Below, piece after piece: positions 1 to 8,545 of a stretch of DNA of 24,065 nt. Position numbers and translations under genes: made by a program. Positions within the stretch are counted from its first letter, which is position 1, and every line of letters begins with the position of its first letter. The notes under the pieces are model-generated. The model was not told the origin of the DNA. It was given only the letters and a program-made list of their open reading frames with translations, and ran no database searches. Origin of the DNA: a virus; the IMG/VR virus record IMGVR_UViG_3300006928_000086, positions 1 to 24,065 of that record; one strand, given 5' to 3'.

Positions 1-1783
1 AAGTTTCTCCAAAAAATATATTTCTTTTTAAGGGGTCATCAGGGTTATATAAAACAAAACAAGACTCTACATAATCATTATAAATACTCGCTACATTTAC
101 TTTAGCACTCCAAGATAAAGTAGTTCCATTAAAATTAGGATCTGTGACAGCATACAACCACTTATTCTGTTCAATCCAATATAATGTAACAGCATTGCCT
201 GGACCAAGTGTTAAGCATATAGTATGTTCATAATCATGAGTGGTATTAGTACCAGTAAGGTCTATAGTACTACTATTACTAATTGCTAATGTAGAAGAGT
301 TAATTGTAGTTATTTTGGTCCAAAGATCGTCATTACCACCTCTTGACCAAGTTGTTATAAATTTATTCTGTCCTGGGTGGTAAAGAGTATCAGGATTATG
401 ATAAGCACTGTCAGCTTCAAATACCACATCACCTGCGACTCCATCTGTAGTTATTGTCGCAGCATTTCCAGATGCTACCTGAACTGAACTACAATATCCA
501 TGATAATTTTGTCTTTTCCATGTAGTAAAGATAATATTATCTGTCGGATTAAATGCTGCACTAAAATCTTCACCATGCATTGGATCTTCGCTTAGTCCTG
601 AAGAATTTCTATAGGTAAAAGCAGTATCCGAAGTAATATCTCCAACAGTTATTCCCCATTTATTGTTCGTCCATTTGCAATTTGTATTGGCAGCTCGACA
701 ACAAAATGCTACTCTATCATCAGCAATTTTCAGAGGAACAATACAACTGTAACGAGAGACATTATGACCATCCATCCCAACCGCAGCACTCCAACTTATA
801 CTAGTGGCAGAATTTACTTTACCAATTTTCACCACAGTGTTACCATTATTACCATCATCATATACAAGTAAATAACGACTGTTCCCTGCATAAACCAAAC
901 CCGTATGAGTAATACTACTGCTGCTGGTGACTGTAGATTGATAACCCCAACTAATGCTGTTATCGCTTTGGGGGGTTCCAATCATTTTATCCAGATTACC
1001 ATTAGTTCTTACAAATGTAACTAGATAAGTATTGTTATCAGGATTATAAACCATTCTGTTATCAAGTCGATCTACTTGATCATTAGTTAGATATCCTCCA
1101 TTACTAGCAGTAGCAGGAGATGTGTTAGTGGTTGTGGTTTCTTTTATTTGTTCTACTTTTCCATCTGTTCTTATCTGTACACATTTATCAGCAGCAATAG
1201 CACCTTCGGCTTCTGCTTCAATTACATTACCACCTGCAGGTAAAGCAGCCCAACTAGGAGCACCACCAGATCCTGCAGAAGTTAATACTTGACCAGTTGT
1301 TCCATAGTTAGCACCACCAATACCAATTTGACCTGCTGGACCTACACGAACTCTTTCTCCACCTTCCGTAGTCATCTTTACATGACCATCAGAACCAGTA
1401 TCTACCGTCTGAACACTTGTATTTCCTGTCTGAATTGCTGTTGCATCTATACCTGTTAATTGCGAACCATCACCATATAATGTAGTAGCACTCATAATGC
1501 CAGCAGTTACAATACCAGCAAATATTGCATTACCATTAGGATCAATAGTCGCACCAATACCTGGACTAATAGGATTACCTACCTTTATTCCACTCTTCGC
1601 TGTTACAATACCTGTCGAATCTATATTAGTTACATCTTCATAAGTTAATACACCACCTACAGTGACATCTCCTGCAAATTGTCCAGTAGTTGCAGTAACA
1701 ATACCAGTTACAACAGCACCTTTATCTAAAGATGGTGCCCCACCAGTTCTATTCCTAATGGTATTGACATTTATCTGAGACAT
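1..1783 (-). CDS. Propeller-type tail fibre protein, paralogue A (partial, 3' end outside window)
   Basis: The frame is open from the ATG at 1783 to the left edge (594 residues, no stop), so the C-terminus lies outside the window. It is a probable virion-surface fibre or receptor-binding protein. The N-terminus MSQINVNTIRNRTGG is followed by GAVVTGIVTAT, then a linker with LTYEDVTNID (about 50-60) and a conserved module VKMTTEGGERVRVGPAGQIG (135-154). From about residue 230 there are repeats of roughly 50 residues, each starting with a hydrophobic strand: NTYLVTFVR, SRYLLVYDD, DRVAFCCRA, NIIFTTWKR, NKFITTWSR, AVTLYWIEQ. Six repeats are visible and a seventh starts at the edge. The linker, the conserved module and the repeats match the paralogues at 2321-8532. 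It has its own late-promoter-like box 18 bases upstream. The ATG is chosen because the MS-I-V start matches paralogues B and C. The fibre role is inferred; the paralogy is visible. Confidence 0.93.
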   Translation of the reverse strand, partial: MSQINVNTIRNRTGGAPSLDKGAVVTGIVTATTGQFAGDVTVGGVLTYEDVTNIDSTGIVTAKSGIKVGNPISPGIGATIDPNGNAIFAGIVTAGIMSATTLYGDGSQLTGIDATAIQTGNTSVQTVDTGSDGHVKMTTEGGERVRVGPAGQIGIGGANYGTTGQVLTSAGSGGAPSWAALPAGGNVIEAEAEGAIAADKCVQIRTDGKVEQIKETTTTNTSPATASNGGYLTNDQVDRLDNRMVYNPDNNTYLVTFVRTNGNLDKMIGTPQSDNSISWGYQSTVTSSSSITHTGLVYAGNSRYLLVYDDGNNGNTVVKIGKVNSATSISWSAAVGMDGHNVSRYSCIVPLKIADDRVAFCCRAANTNCKWTNNKWGITVGDITSDTAFTYRNSSGLSEDPMHGEDFSAAFNPTDNIIFTTWKRQNYHGYCSSVQVASGNAATITTDGVAGDVVFEADSAYHNPDTLYHPGQNKFITTWSRGGNDDLWTKITTINSSTLAISNSSTIDLTGTNTTHDYEHTICLTLGPGNAVTLYWIEQNKWLYAVTDPNFNGTTLSWSAKVNVASIYNDYVESCFVLYNPDDPLKRNIFFGET

Positions 1784-1801
1784 TTTATCTTACTTTTTAG
1801 A

Positions 1802-1809
1802 TATTTATG
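1802..1809 (-). promoter_or_regulatory. Late-promoter-like box upstream of fibre A
   Basis: The minus strand reads CATAAATA, one base from the T4 late -10 element TATAAATA. It lies 18 bases upstream of the ATG at 1783 and is followed by TCTAAAAAGTA, a leader shared with the other three propeller fibre genes. There is no strong Shine-Dalgarno sequence; the leader is A-rich. Confidence 0.6.
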
Positions 1810-1856
1810 CAATAATATAGGGCAATCAATAGAGAAACTCCTCAAGTTATTTAGCC

Positions 1857-2315
1857 TTAATGAGCATCCCCATTATTACCATCAGGGTCAGTTGGCCATT
1901 TAACATCATGAGGGAATCCTTCTTGTTTAGTTATATCACGAAGTGCTTGACGATATTCTTTCCACTCTGGTTCTAATTCTCTATCACATAGTGCTCTCCA
2001 ATCACTTTCTTTTATTAGATCATCTCTTCTCTTTCTTATATTCTCTGCATATTTCTTATCAACTGATTCTTCATCTTGTTGCCTAATACTATATTTTGTA
2101 TACCATTTACCGTTTATTTCTTCTATACCATCTCTATAAGTAACTGAATATGGTGGTGGACCTTGTTTCTGTGGTCCTTCAAAGACAACATCAGTATCAA
2201 ATGCATCTAATAACTTTTCATCTAAAAGTCTAGAGAAAGAAGTATTCTTATGTCTTTTTCTAAATTCTTGATCACTTAAAACTTCACCAGTACTTCTAAT
2301 TCTATATTCAGTCAT
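1857..2315 (-). CDS. Tail assembly chaperone-like protein (Phage_tail_APC-like C-terminus)
   Basis: This 152-residue, charged, soluble protein has no signal peptide or membrane segment, unlike the Ser/Thr/Gly-rich fibre proteins around it. Residues 1-75 hold MTEYRIRSTGEVLSDQEFR, then VFEGPQ and INGKWYTKY. The C-terminal third (96-141) has the pattern KRRDDLIKESDW, then WKEYRQALRDI, then GFPHDVKWP. This resembles the Phage_tail_APC family of tail assembly chaperones (R..L...DW, YRQALRD, FP..V.WP). It starts 5 bases after the stop of fibre B and precedes fibre A, so it is probably co-translated with B and may assist folding or trimerisation of the neighbouring fibres. The family call rests on remembered motif patterns. 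The partner is inferred from position. Confidence 0.85.
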   Translation of the reverse strand: MTEYRIRSTGEVLSDQEFRKRHKNTSFSRLLDEKLLDAFDTDVVFEGPQKQGPPPYSVTYRDGIEEINGKWYTKYSIRQQDEESVDKKYAENIRKRRDDLIKESDWRALCDRELEPEWKEYRQALRDITKQEGFPHDVKWPTDPDGNNGDAH

Positions 2316-2320
2316 AAGGT

Positions 2321-4156
2321 TTATGCAGGTTGTATTAATAAAGATGTTGCTGTTAATGCTCTACCAGCAACTACATTTGGAACTGCTGCTGTAAGTGCTA
2401 GACTCCCATCATTTTGAACATAATATTTTTGTGCGGGTGTTAATCCAGATTGAGTGGTTGTATTACCCACTACTTTAACAGTTGCAGTTTGACCATTAGT
2501 ATATCCTGCTTTACTAAACCCAATCATATTTTCTCCTGTTACATCAGTTGATGGTGGTCTAATAACTTGCACCACAGCTCCTTGTCCATTAGTTGGAGCA
2601 TATGATAATACTCCTCTATTAGCAGTTGTATCCATACATGCACCAAACCATCCTCCAGTGATATTAGAACCACCAGATTGAATAGTAGTATCAGTAACCG
2701 CCTCCAGACCAGTTCCAGCAATATTGTACATCATCAATATCATATGGATATTATTACTACTATCAATATAGAAAGTTATAAATTTACTAGCAAATGCATC
2801 ATAAAGTATTGGAGATCTATAATTTTGAGTCATTACACTTGATGTTGTTGGTGTCATTGATAGATGATCATTCCAAGTTACCTTCTCAGTATTAGTATTT
2901 ACTTTTCCTACGATAGAATACACTTTATTGCCAAGAGATTCATTTGTGTATACACCTATTACATTTTGAGTATCTGGATCATACACAATACCAGGAGCCG
3001 AAGCTACTGTGGGATCCATAACAGTTAAAGTAGTTCCCCACGAAAGAGAACCATTAGCCTCAATTTTTATTACTGATGAGGTTAGTTTACTAGAATCGCC
3101 AGAATACCTAAAAAGACATACAAATCTATCAGCATTAGAGTCATAACAAACATCCATTTTATTAATCTGATTACCAACAAAATTATATTCACCCCCTACA
3201 CCTTGAGATGAACCATCCCAAGATATACTCCTAACAGATCCTTGAGAAGCACTAGATCTACTATAAAATAGTAACCATCTACCCTTTGCTGTGCTATAAG
3301 CAGCAACAGGATATTGTGCAAGAGTAGTAGAAACTTCAAAATCAGATGAAAATGAAGGAACTGTTCCACTAATACCAGTCAATATAATGGCACGGATAAA
3401 ATCATTTGTAGTAGCTCTCCATGAAATCAAGTAAATATCATCATCAGAATCCCAAGAAATATCAAGACAAGAAGAAGAATCATCATGTACAGTAGTTGCA
3501 AACTGTACTGAAGTACCAAATGTAATAGTTGTTCCACTAACAGTACCCACAGTAGCATATCCTGTATTAGATGCTCTTGAAACTACAACAACTTTATTAC
3601 TAGTAGAACTATAAGCACAATTAGTTAAAGTCATACTAGTTCTACTATCAGCAGTTACTGCATTTCCTATTGCTTGAGTAGTATTTGTAATTGCTTTCAC
3701 TTTACCATCTGATGTCAGAATAACAGTCTGATCCGCATTTATACTTCCAGAAGCTACAAGTTGTACTGTTGGAGCAGCTTCTATACCTGTAAGGTTTGCA
3801 CCACTACCATCAAAACTTGTTGCAGTAACAATACCAGTAGCAATTACACCCCTTCTTGCTGTAATAAGTCCAACTGAATCAATATTCGTTACATCTTCAT
3901 ATGTTAATGTCCCAGTAACATTCATATTACCACTTACATCAACATTACCAGTTACTACAGCACCAGTTGCATTTGCTTGTACTTTTACATTACCACTACC
4001 ATCTTTTAATGCAGTTGCATCTATCCCAGTAAGATTTGCACCACTACCACTAAAACTTGTAGCAGTTACAATACCAGTTACTACAGCACCTTTAGAAAAC
4101 CCAGGTGATCCTGTATCATCCTTATTTACAATATCATCTACAAGTAACTGTGACAT
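2321..4156 (-). CDS. Propeller-type tail fibre protein, paralogue B
   Basis: This is a 611-residue probable receptor-binding fibre. The N-terminus is MSQLLVDDIVNKDDTG. The module VVTGIVTATSF..GSGANLTGI appears twice (24-47 and 104-127), flanking LTYEDVTNIDSVGLITARRG (84-103). From about 180 to 540 I count seven repeats opening with NKVVVVSRA, DIYLISWRA, GRWLLFYSR, DRFVCLFRY, NVIGVYTNE, SKFITFYID and NRGVLSYAP, as expected for a seven-bladed beta-propeller. The C-terminal cap (about 550-611) contains GNTTTQSGLTPAQKYYV and AGRALTATSLLI and matches paralogues C and D. Unlike A and C, it lacks the VKMTTEG..RVRVGPAGQIG module; it carries the second GIVTATSF copy instead. It starts after a perfect TATAAATA box and an AAGAAG leader. 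The fibre function is inferred from repeats and context. Confidence 0.95.
   Translation of the reverse strand: MSQLLVDDIVNKDDTGSPGFSKGAVVTGIVTATSFSGSGANLTGIDATALKDGSGNVKVQANATGAVVTGNVDVSGNMNVTGTLTYEDVTNIDSVGLITARRGVIATGIVTATSFDGSGANLTGIEAAPTVQLVASGSINADQTVILTSDGKVKAITNTTQAIGNAVTADSRTSMTLTNCAYSSTSNKVVVVSRASNTGYATVGTVSGTTITFGTSVQFATTVHDDSSSCLDISWDSDDDIYLISWRATTNDFIRAIILTGISGTVPSFSSDFEVSTTLAQYPVAAYSTAKGRWLLFYSRSSASQGSVRSISWDGSSQGVGGEYNFVGNQINKMDVCYDSNADRFVCLFRYSGDSSKLTSSVIKIEANGSLSWGTTLTVMDPTVASAPGIVYDPDTQNVIGVYTNESLGNKVYSIVGKVNTNTEKVTWNDHLSMTPTTSSVMTQNYRSPILYDAFASKFITFYIDSSNNIHMILMMYNIAGTGLEAVTDTTIQSGGSNITGGWFGACMDTTANRGVLSYAPTNGQGAVVQVIRPPSTDVTGENMIGFSKAGYTNGQTATVKVVGNTTTQSGLTPAQKYYVQNDGSLALTAAVPNVVAGRALTATSLLIQPA
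3776..4087 (-). repeat. Duplicated GIVTATSF module inside fibre B
   Basis: Residues 24-47 (4016-4087) and 104-127 (3776-3847) are near-identical 24-residue modules 240 bases apart, ending GANLTGIDA and GANLTGIEA. The DNA is also close, for example CCACTACCA followed by AAAACTTGT in both copies on the plus strand. This is likely an internal duplication of a stalk element. Confidence 0.8.
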
Positions 4157-4175
4157 CTTCTTATACTTTTTTAGA

Positions 4176-4183
4176 TATTTATA
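4176..4183 (-). promoter_or_regulatory. Late promoter box upstream of fibre B
   Basis: The minus strand reads TATAAATA, an exact match to the T4 late -10 element. It lies 19 bases upstream of the ATG at 4156, in the 38-base gap after fibre C. It is followed by TCTAAAAAAGTATAAGAAG, where AAGAAG may act as a weak ribosome site. Confidence 0.72.
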
Positions 4184-4194
4184 GAGTCAAAGGA

Positions 4195-6207
4195 CTAACC
4201 TTTAACTATAAGTTTTGTTGGTGATAAAGCAGTGCCAGCTTCTACACTTGGTGTATCTGCTGTTAGTGATAGAGCTCCAGTATTTGTTACATAATACTTC
4301 TGACCTCCTGTCAACCCAGATTGTGTAGTAGTATTACCAACTATCTTGATTGTTGCAGTTGCAGTATCAGCATAATTAGCTGCTGCGAAACCTATAAAGT
4401 TTTCAGCAGTGATATTAGTAGATGTAAATGGAATATCAACAGTACTCGCACTCATATAGTCACCATTACCTTCATCTTGAGTGGCAGTAATTACTCTGTT
4501 TTTAGATGGATTAGAAGAAACATCAAGATATTGGTAATCTACACCAGCAAAAACATTTAAATTATGATTTGCATCTACTAATGCATTTCCAGAAATTGTA
4601 AACCCTTTTATCTCAGTATTTGACGGAGAACTGGTAGCAAAATAACATATTGCTTCTTTCATTGTGGTATTCCAAGCATGTTTAAAACCGTCAGTAGCAT
4701 TTTGACTCAATTCAGTTGCTGCGGTATATGTTGGTTGAGCACTAGTGTCAGTAAAAGATAGTACTGCTCCCATTGGTTTACCACCACCAAAAGCTCTTCT
4801 ATAACTTAAAATTCCTTTTCCAGTAACAGAATCGTATGATAATCCAGGTTCGTAACCCATTTGTCCAGAAGAACCAGCATCTGTATTAGCTGATGGTCCA
4901 GTAAAAGGCGTTTGAGTTGCTTGAGTCATGGTTGGTGCTGAACCTGTGCCATTAGACTTAGCCCAAGCAGCTCTAAGATAACCTCCTGCAGCTAACCAAA
5001 CACCATTAGGAGGATATAAGAACCTGTTGGAATCCTCTGTTACATACCAATACGCACCTGTTGCTGGTATATATTCCATACACGCTCTATTTTCACCATT
5101 AGCACTTGAACCACTAGTATTATTATAGTAAGTCCACGATGAATCATCCGACAGATCTACATCATTATTAGAATCTAGTTGAGCATGTCTAAATTTCATA
5201 TTATTATCAGCATTTCTATAAGCAATCATGAAACCACCATTGTTATCAGAAGCAATTGCACAAGTCCTCTGACCACTACCACCAGCCTGTATATTCATAA
5301 TAGCACCCCAATCAATATCATTACCAGCACCATTAACCACTCCACCTCTTACAGCCGCATAACCTACACCATTATTCTGTACAACAACCATAATTTTACT
5401 TGTTGATCTATCTACTGCAACTCTAGGATTCCAACAGTCTGTAGGATCACCTGTTATTATTAGTGTTGGAGTTCCAAGAGTAATAGCACCATTAGCATCT
5501 ACTGAACCAAAAATATATCTAACTTTATTACTGTCGTTCATCTTTCTTCCAGTGATTATAAACTTATCATCATTTATCCATGCGACATCCTGAGTCCTAT
5601 ATGTTCCATTGCTGGAAAGTTCTGTGTCTACCTTAGTAGTAGTTGATGGTTCAATCGTTTGCACAATTTGACTAATTGTACCATTTGCATTGGCGACACA
5701 TGGTTTATCAGCAGTAATTGCACCTGATGCAGTACCTGTTATCTCTGGAGCAGTACTTACTGTTGCCCATGTAGGTGCAGCACCAGAACCACCAGAAACT
5801 AATAATTGACCTGATGAACCATAATTAGCACCACCAAGTCCAATTTGACCTGCTGGACCTACACGAACTCTTTCACTTCCTTCGGTAGTCATTTTTACAT
5901 GACCATCAGAACCAGTATCTATAGTTTCTACTTCAGTATTACCTTTACTTAACTTACCATCAAAACTTGTAGCAGTTACAACACCAGTAGCAATTATACC
6001 CCTTCTTGCAGTAATAAGTCCAACTGAATCTATATTTGTTACATCATCATATGTCAATGTTCCACCAATACTTACATTACTAAAAGTAGCAACGCCAGCA
6101 ATAACATTGGCAAGACTAGTTATCCCAACAACCTTTACACCGTTAGGAAAAAGTGGTTCACCTGTTCCTGCCCGATCAGTAATTCTATCTACTTTAATTC
6201 TTGACAT
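4195..6207 (-). CDS. Propeller-type tail fibre protein, paralogue C
   Basis: This is a 670-residue probable receptor-binding fibre. The N-terminus MSRIKVDRITDRAGTGEP is a familiar fibre start in marine T4-like phages. The linker LTYDDVTNIDSVGLITARRG spans 51-70, followed by ATGVVTATSFDG and the module VKMTTEGSERVRVGPAGQIG (104-123), then GGANYGSSGQLLVSGG. Seven repeats are visible between about 205 and 605, opening with DKFIITGRK, SKIMVVVQN, GGFMIAYRN, GAYWYVTED, GKGILSYRR, KEAICYFAT and KNRVITATQ. The fourth is longer than the rest and may carry an inserted loop. The C-terminal cap (about 609-670) contains VGNTTTQSGLTGGQKYYV and AGTALSPTKLIV. The gene lies 38 bases before B and 39 after D. 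Fibre function is inferred; homology to A, B and D is visible at both ends. Confidence 0.95.
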   Translation of the reverse strand: MSRIKVDRITDRAGTGEPLFPNGVKVVGITSLANVIAGVATFSNVSIGGTLTYDDVTNIDSVGLITARRGIIATGVVTATSFDGKLSKGNTEVETIDTGSDGHVKMTTEGSERVRVGPAGQIGLGGANYGSSGQLLVSGGSGAAPTWATVSTAPEITGTASGAITADKPCVANANGTISQIVQTIEPSTTTKVDTELSSNGTYRTQDVAWINDDKFIITGRKMNDSNKVRYIFGSVDANGAITLGTPTLIITGDPTDCWNPRVAVDRSTSKIMVVVQNNGVGYAAVRGGVVNGAGNDIDWGAIMNIQAGGSGQRTCAIASDNNGGFMIAYRNADNNMKFRHAQLDSNNDVDLSDDSSWTYYNNTSGSSANGENRACMEYIPATGAYWYVTEDSNRFLYPPNGVWLAAGGYLRAAWAKSNGTGSAPTMTQATQTPFTGPSANTDAGSSGQMGYEPGLSYDSVTGKGILSYRRAFGGGKPMGAVLSFTDTSAQPTYTAATELSQNATDGFKHAWNTTMKEAICYFATSSPSNTEIKGFTISGNALVDANHNLNVFAGVDYQYLDVSSNPSKNRVITATQDEGNGDYMSASTVDIPFTSTNITAENFIGFAAANYADTATATIKIVGNTTTQSGLTGGQKYYVTNTGALSLTADTPSVEAGTALSPTKLIVKG

Positions 6208-6225
6208 TGGTTATTACTTTTTAGT

Positions 6226-6233
6226 TATTTAGG
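6226..6233 (-). promoter_or_regulatory. Degenerate late-promoter-like box upstream of fibre C
   Basis: The minus strand reads CCTAAATA, two bases off TATAAATA, and lies 18 bases upstream of the ATG at 6207. It is followed by the shared leader ACTAAAAAGTA. The match to the box is weaker than for B, so support comes mainly from its conserved position and leader. Confidence 0.45.
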
Positions 6234-6246
6234 TGGGTTATACAAT

Positions 6247-8532
6247 TTATCTGACCAGCAATTTATTTGCAGCAATTGAATTACCAGCATCAATACTCTC
6301 ACTGTCTGCTGTAGTACTCAAAGTTCCATCAGCAACAACATAATATTTTTGTCCAACAGTAAGACCAGAGACTGCTGTATTTACTGCTCCAGGAAGAGCT
6401 GTTGAGGCAGTTTGTCCATTAGTATAAGAAGCATTAGCAATTCCAACATAATTACCCTTAGTCAAATTAGATACTCTTATAGCTTCTATGTAATATGCTG
6501 CTTTAGCCCCACCTATATCAGTTCTATTCATCATTAAAAAGTTCGCTGCATTTGTATTATAAACAACAATCCCGTTGTGAGTAGTTGCATTACCAGCAGT
6601 CTGGAAAGTATGCGGAGTAGAATATGTTATTGTAGTTCCAGTTAATGTTGTAATTAAACTTTTAACATAATCAGAACCACTACCATCAACATATGATATC
6701 ATAAATTTCTTTGGTCCTGCACCATATGATATTACTTGTCTGTAAGTAATACCAACATTAAATTGTGCTGCAGTACCGAAAGTAAAAGTAGTTCCACTAA
6801 GTGTTGCAGCTCTACAATTTCCTCTATTACTACTAGCAGCATAACATATAACATTTTTTCCTGAATCAGAATCATGAGCACCACTAAATTGAGCACCATC
6901 TTGATTATCTCCATTAAACTCCTGTCCAGTACCAAAAGTAACTGAATCATTAGCTACTGTTCCAGCCCATACATACCCATGATTACTATCACCACCATGA
7001 TGTGCCACAATACATAATTTATTTGCTGTTGTATCATACCAACATCCTGTTCCTCTAGCTTGTGCATTTAAAAACTGAACTTTATTATTAGGCCATGAGC
7101 TGCTGTTAGTGCCAGAATATTTTCCAATTCTACACCATCCTTTATTAGTTCCTCCATCATTAAACACCAAAGCATAATTACCTGTATTAGGACAAAAACA
7201 GAATGAATTATACTCCATATGATTACTATCAGTTGCATTATTAACTGCTGTACCAATTGTTATAGTTGTACCACTAACATCACAAACTTGTACTGATGCA
7301 GAATTACTTTGAGTATTATCTCGATAAGCAACAACAACTTTTTCATTAGTGGAATCATAAATTGCAACAAGGTTTGATGGATTTACTGAACCTGGGGTAA
7401 ACTGTTGCTTTGATGTCCATGTAATACTAGATCCACTTGGTGTACCAATCTGTACTTGTCCTATATCACCACCATTTGTATCTCTCCAGAAGTATAGATA
7501 TCTATCAGCAGCTGCATGATAAGCTATAGAATAATCATTAGTAGTCTCACCCACTACTGTTGAAGTCCCCTGTAATTCATTACTACCAGCAACACCCATC
7601 AATTTACCATCATCAGCAACACAAACTCCTTTACCTCCAGTTATTGATCCTGAAGCAATTCCTGCAAATTCTGGAGCAGAACTAACTGTTGTCCATGAAG
7701 CATCAGCACCAGGACCACCAGAAGTTAATAATTGACCTGATGTTCCAGTTGCCTTACCAGCACCAAGACCTATATCACCAACTACATCAATACCACCACC
7801 AGCAATATCAATACCACCAGTAGTTACTTTAATTCCTTTTCTTGCAGTAATAATTCCAACTGAATCTACATTAGTTACATCTTCATATGTTATTGTTCCC
7901 CCAACAGATAAGTTACCGCCAATATATACACTTTTTGCAATACCAACACCACCAAGAACTTGTAATGCACCTGTAGTAGGAGAAGTTGATTGAGTAACAT
8001 TAGTAATAGTAGTAATGCCCGCTGAGACAAAACCTAAAGGGAAATTAACAGAAGTCTGACCACTTTGATTGTATATATTATCTACATATATGTTACCAAA
8101 TACACCATTACCTCTAGCAGCATAATCAACATTAGTACCTGTAGCAATTCCTAAAACATCAACTAATAAATCATCACCATCAGACACTATAATTTCTTTC
8201 GTATCCTCAATAACAATAGTAGGAGCTTGAGTATATGCAATATGTCCACTGTCAGGAGGATTAATTGTTGAAGTTGTATTTACAAGAACTTCATTATTAG
8301 TATAATAAATTGTATTAAGTGCCTTTGTCTTATCTTCACTTAATGCTGTTCCTATACCAGCAGAGGCAATACCATCTAAAGTAGAACCATCACCATAAAA
8401 TGATGTTGCACTAACAACACCAACTACATTGACTTTTTCTTTTGGGTCAAGGGTACCAAAACCAACATCAGTGCCGTTAACAGCAATAACATCGGTATTA
8501 CCTAATTTAGCGAGATCTCGTGCTCTTGACAT
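6247..8532 (-). CDS. Propeller-type tail fibre protein, paralogue D
   Basis: This is a 761-residue probable receptor-binding fibre. Its N-terminus MSRARDLAKLGNTD differs from A-C but is another common marine-phage fibre start. Stalk modules follow: VVSATSFYGDGSTLDGIA (39-56), GALQVLGGVGIAKSVYIGG (188-206), ITYEDVTNVDSVGIITARKG (214-233) and GTSGQLLTSGGPGADASW (263-280). Residues about 325-700 hold seven repeats opening with DRYLYFWRD, EKVVVAYRD, GNYALVFND, NKLCIVAHH, GKNVICYAA, KKFMISYVD and ANFLMMNRT; many contain GTTITFGT-like second strands. This is the clearest of the four seven-blade patterns. The cap (about 698-761) contains SGLTVGQKYYVVADGTLSTTADSES. It is first of the four paralogues in transcription order and starts 24 bases after the stop of the LamG gene. 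Confidence 0.95.
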   Translation of the reverse strand: MSRARDLAKLGNTDVIAVNGTDVGFGTLDPKEKVNVVGVVSATSFYGDGSTLDGIASAGIGTALSEDKTKALNTIYYTNNEVLVNTTSTINPPDSGHIAYTQAPTIVIEDTKEIIVSDGDDLLVDVLGIATGTNVDYAARGNGVFGNIYVDNIYNQSGQTSVNFPLGFVSAGITTITNVTQSTSPTTGALQVLGGVGIAKSVYIGGNLSVGGTITYEDVTNVDSVGIITARKGIKVTTGGIDIAGGGIDVVGDIGLGAGKATGTSGQLLTSGGPGADASWTTVSSAPEFAGIASGSITGGKGVCVADDGKLMGVAGSNELQGTSTVVGETTNDYSIAYHAAADRYLYFWRDTNGGDIGQVQIGTPSGSSITWTSKQQFTPGSVNPSNLVAIYDSTNEKVVVAYRDNTQSNSASVQVCDVSGTTITIGTAVNNATDSNHMEYNSFCFCPNTGNYALVFNDGGTNKGWCRIGKYSGTNSSSWPNNKVQFLNAQARGTGCWYDTTANKLCIVAHHGGDSNHGYVWAGTVANDSVTFGTGQEFNGDNQDGAQFSGAHDSDSGKNVICYAASSNRGNCRAATLSGTTFTFGTAAQFNVGITYRQVISYGAGPKKFMISYVDGSGSDYVKSLITTLTGTTITYSTPHTFQTAGNATTHNGIVVYNTNAANFLMMNRTDIGGAKAAYYIEAIRVSNLTKGNYVGIANASYTNGQTASTALPGAVNTAVSGLTVGQKYYVVADGTLSTTADSESIDAGNSIAANKLLVR

Positions 8533-8545
8533 TATACTTTTTAGA

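Larger units (their letters stand above)
1323..5874. repeat. 35-bp exact DNA repeat shared by fibres A and C
   Basis: Positions 1323-1357 and 5840-5874 are identical over 35 bases on the plus strand, starting CCAATTTGACCTGCTGG and ending GAACTCTTTC. Looser identity continues on both sides (about 1290-1430 against 5810-5950). The coordinates span both copies; only the two 35-base stretches are the repeat. It encodes ERVRVGPAGQIG. Fibre B lacks this segment. Confidence 0.85.
3888..7892. repeat. 19-bp exact repeat in the YEDVT linker of fibres B and D
   Basis: The plus strand reads GTTACATCTTCATATGTTA at 3888-3906 and again at 7874-7892. Near copies lie in fibre A (about 1630-1648), fibre C and the 257-residue fibre. 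The coordinates span both exact copies; only those two 19-base stretches are the repeat. It encodes the conserved TYEDVT linker and may act as a recombination anchor. Confidence 0.7.

Noticed and set aside
4321-5406. Plus-strand open frames over fibre C
   Set aside because: They are rich in Ser, Ile, Asn and Thr, lack ribosome sites, and lie opposite a clearly conserved coding frame.
1-8532. Diversity-generating retroelement acting on the fibre array
   Set aside because: No reverse transcriptase gene, no template/variable repeat pair with adenine-specific differences, and the blades differ throughout rather than at a C-terminal cassette.
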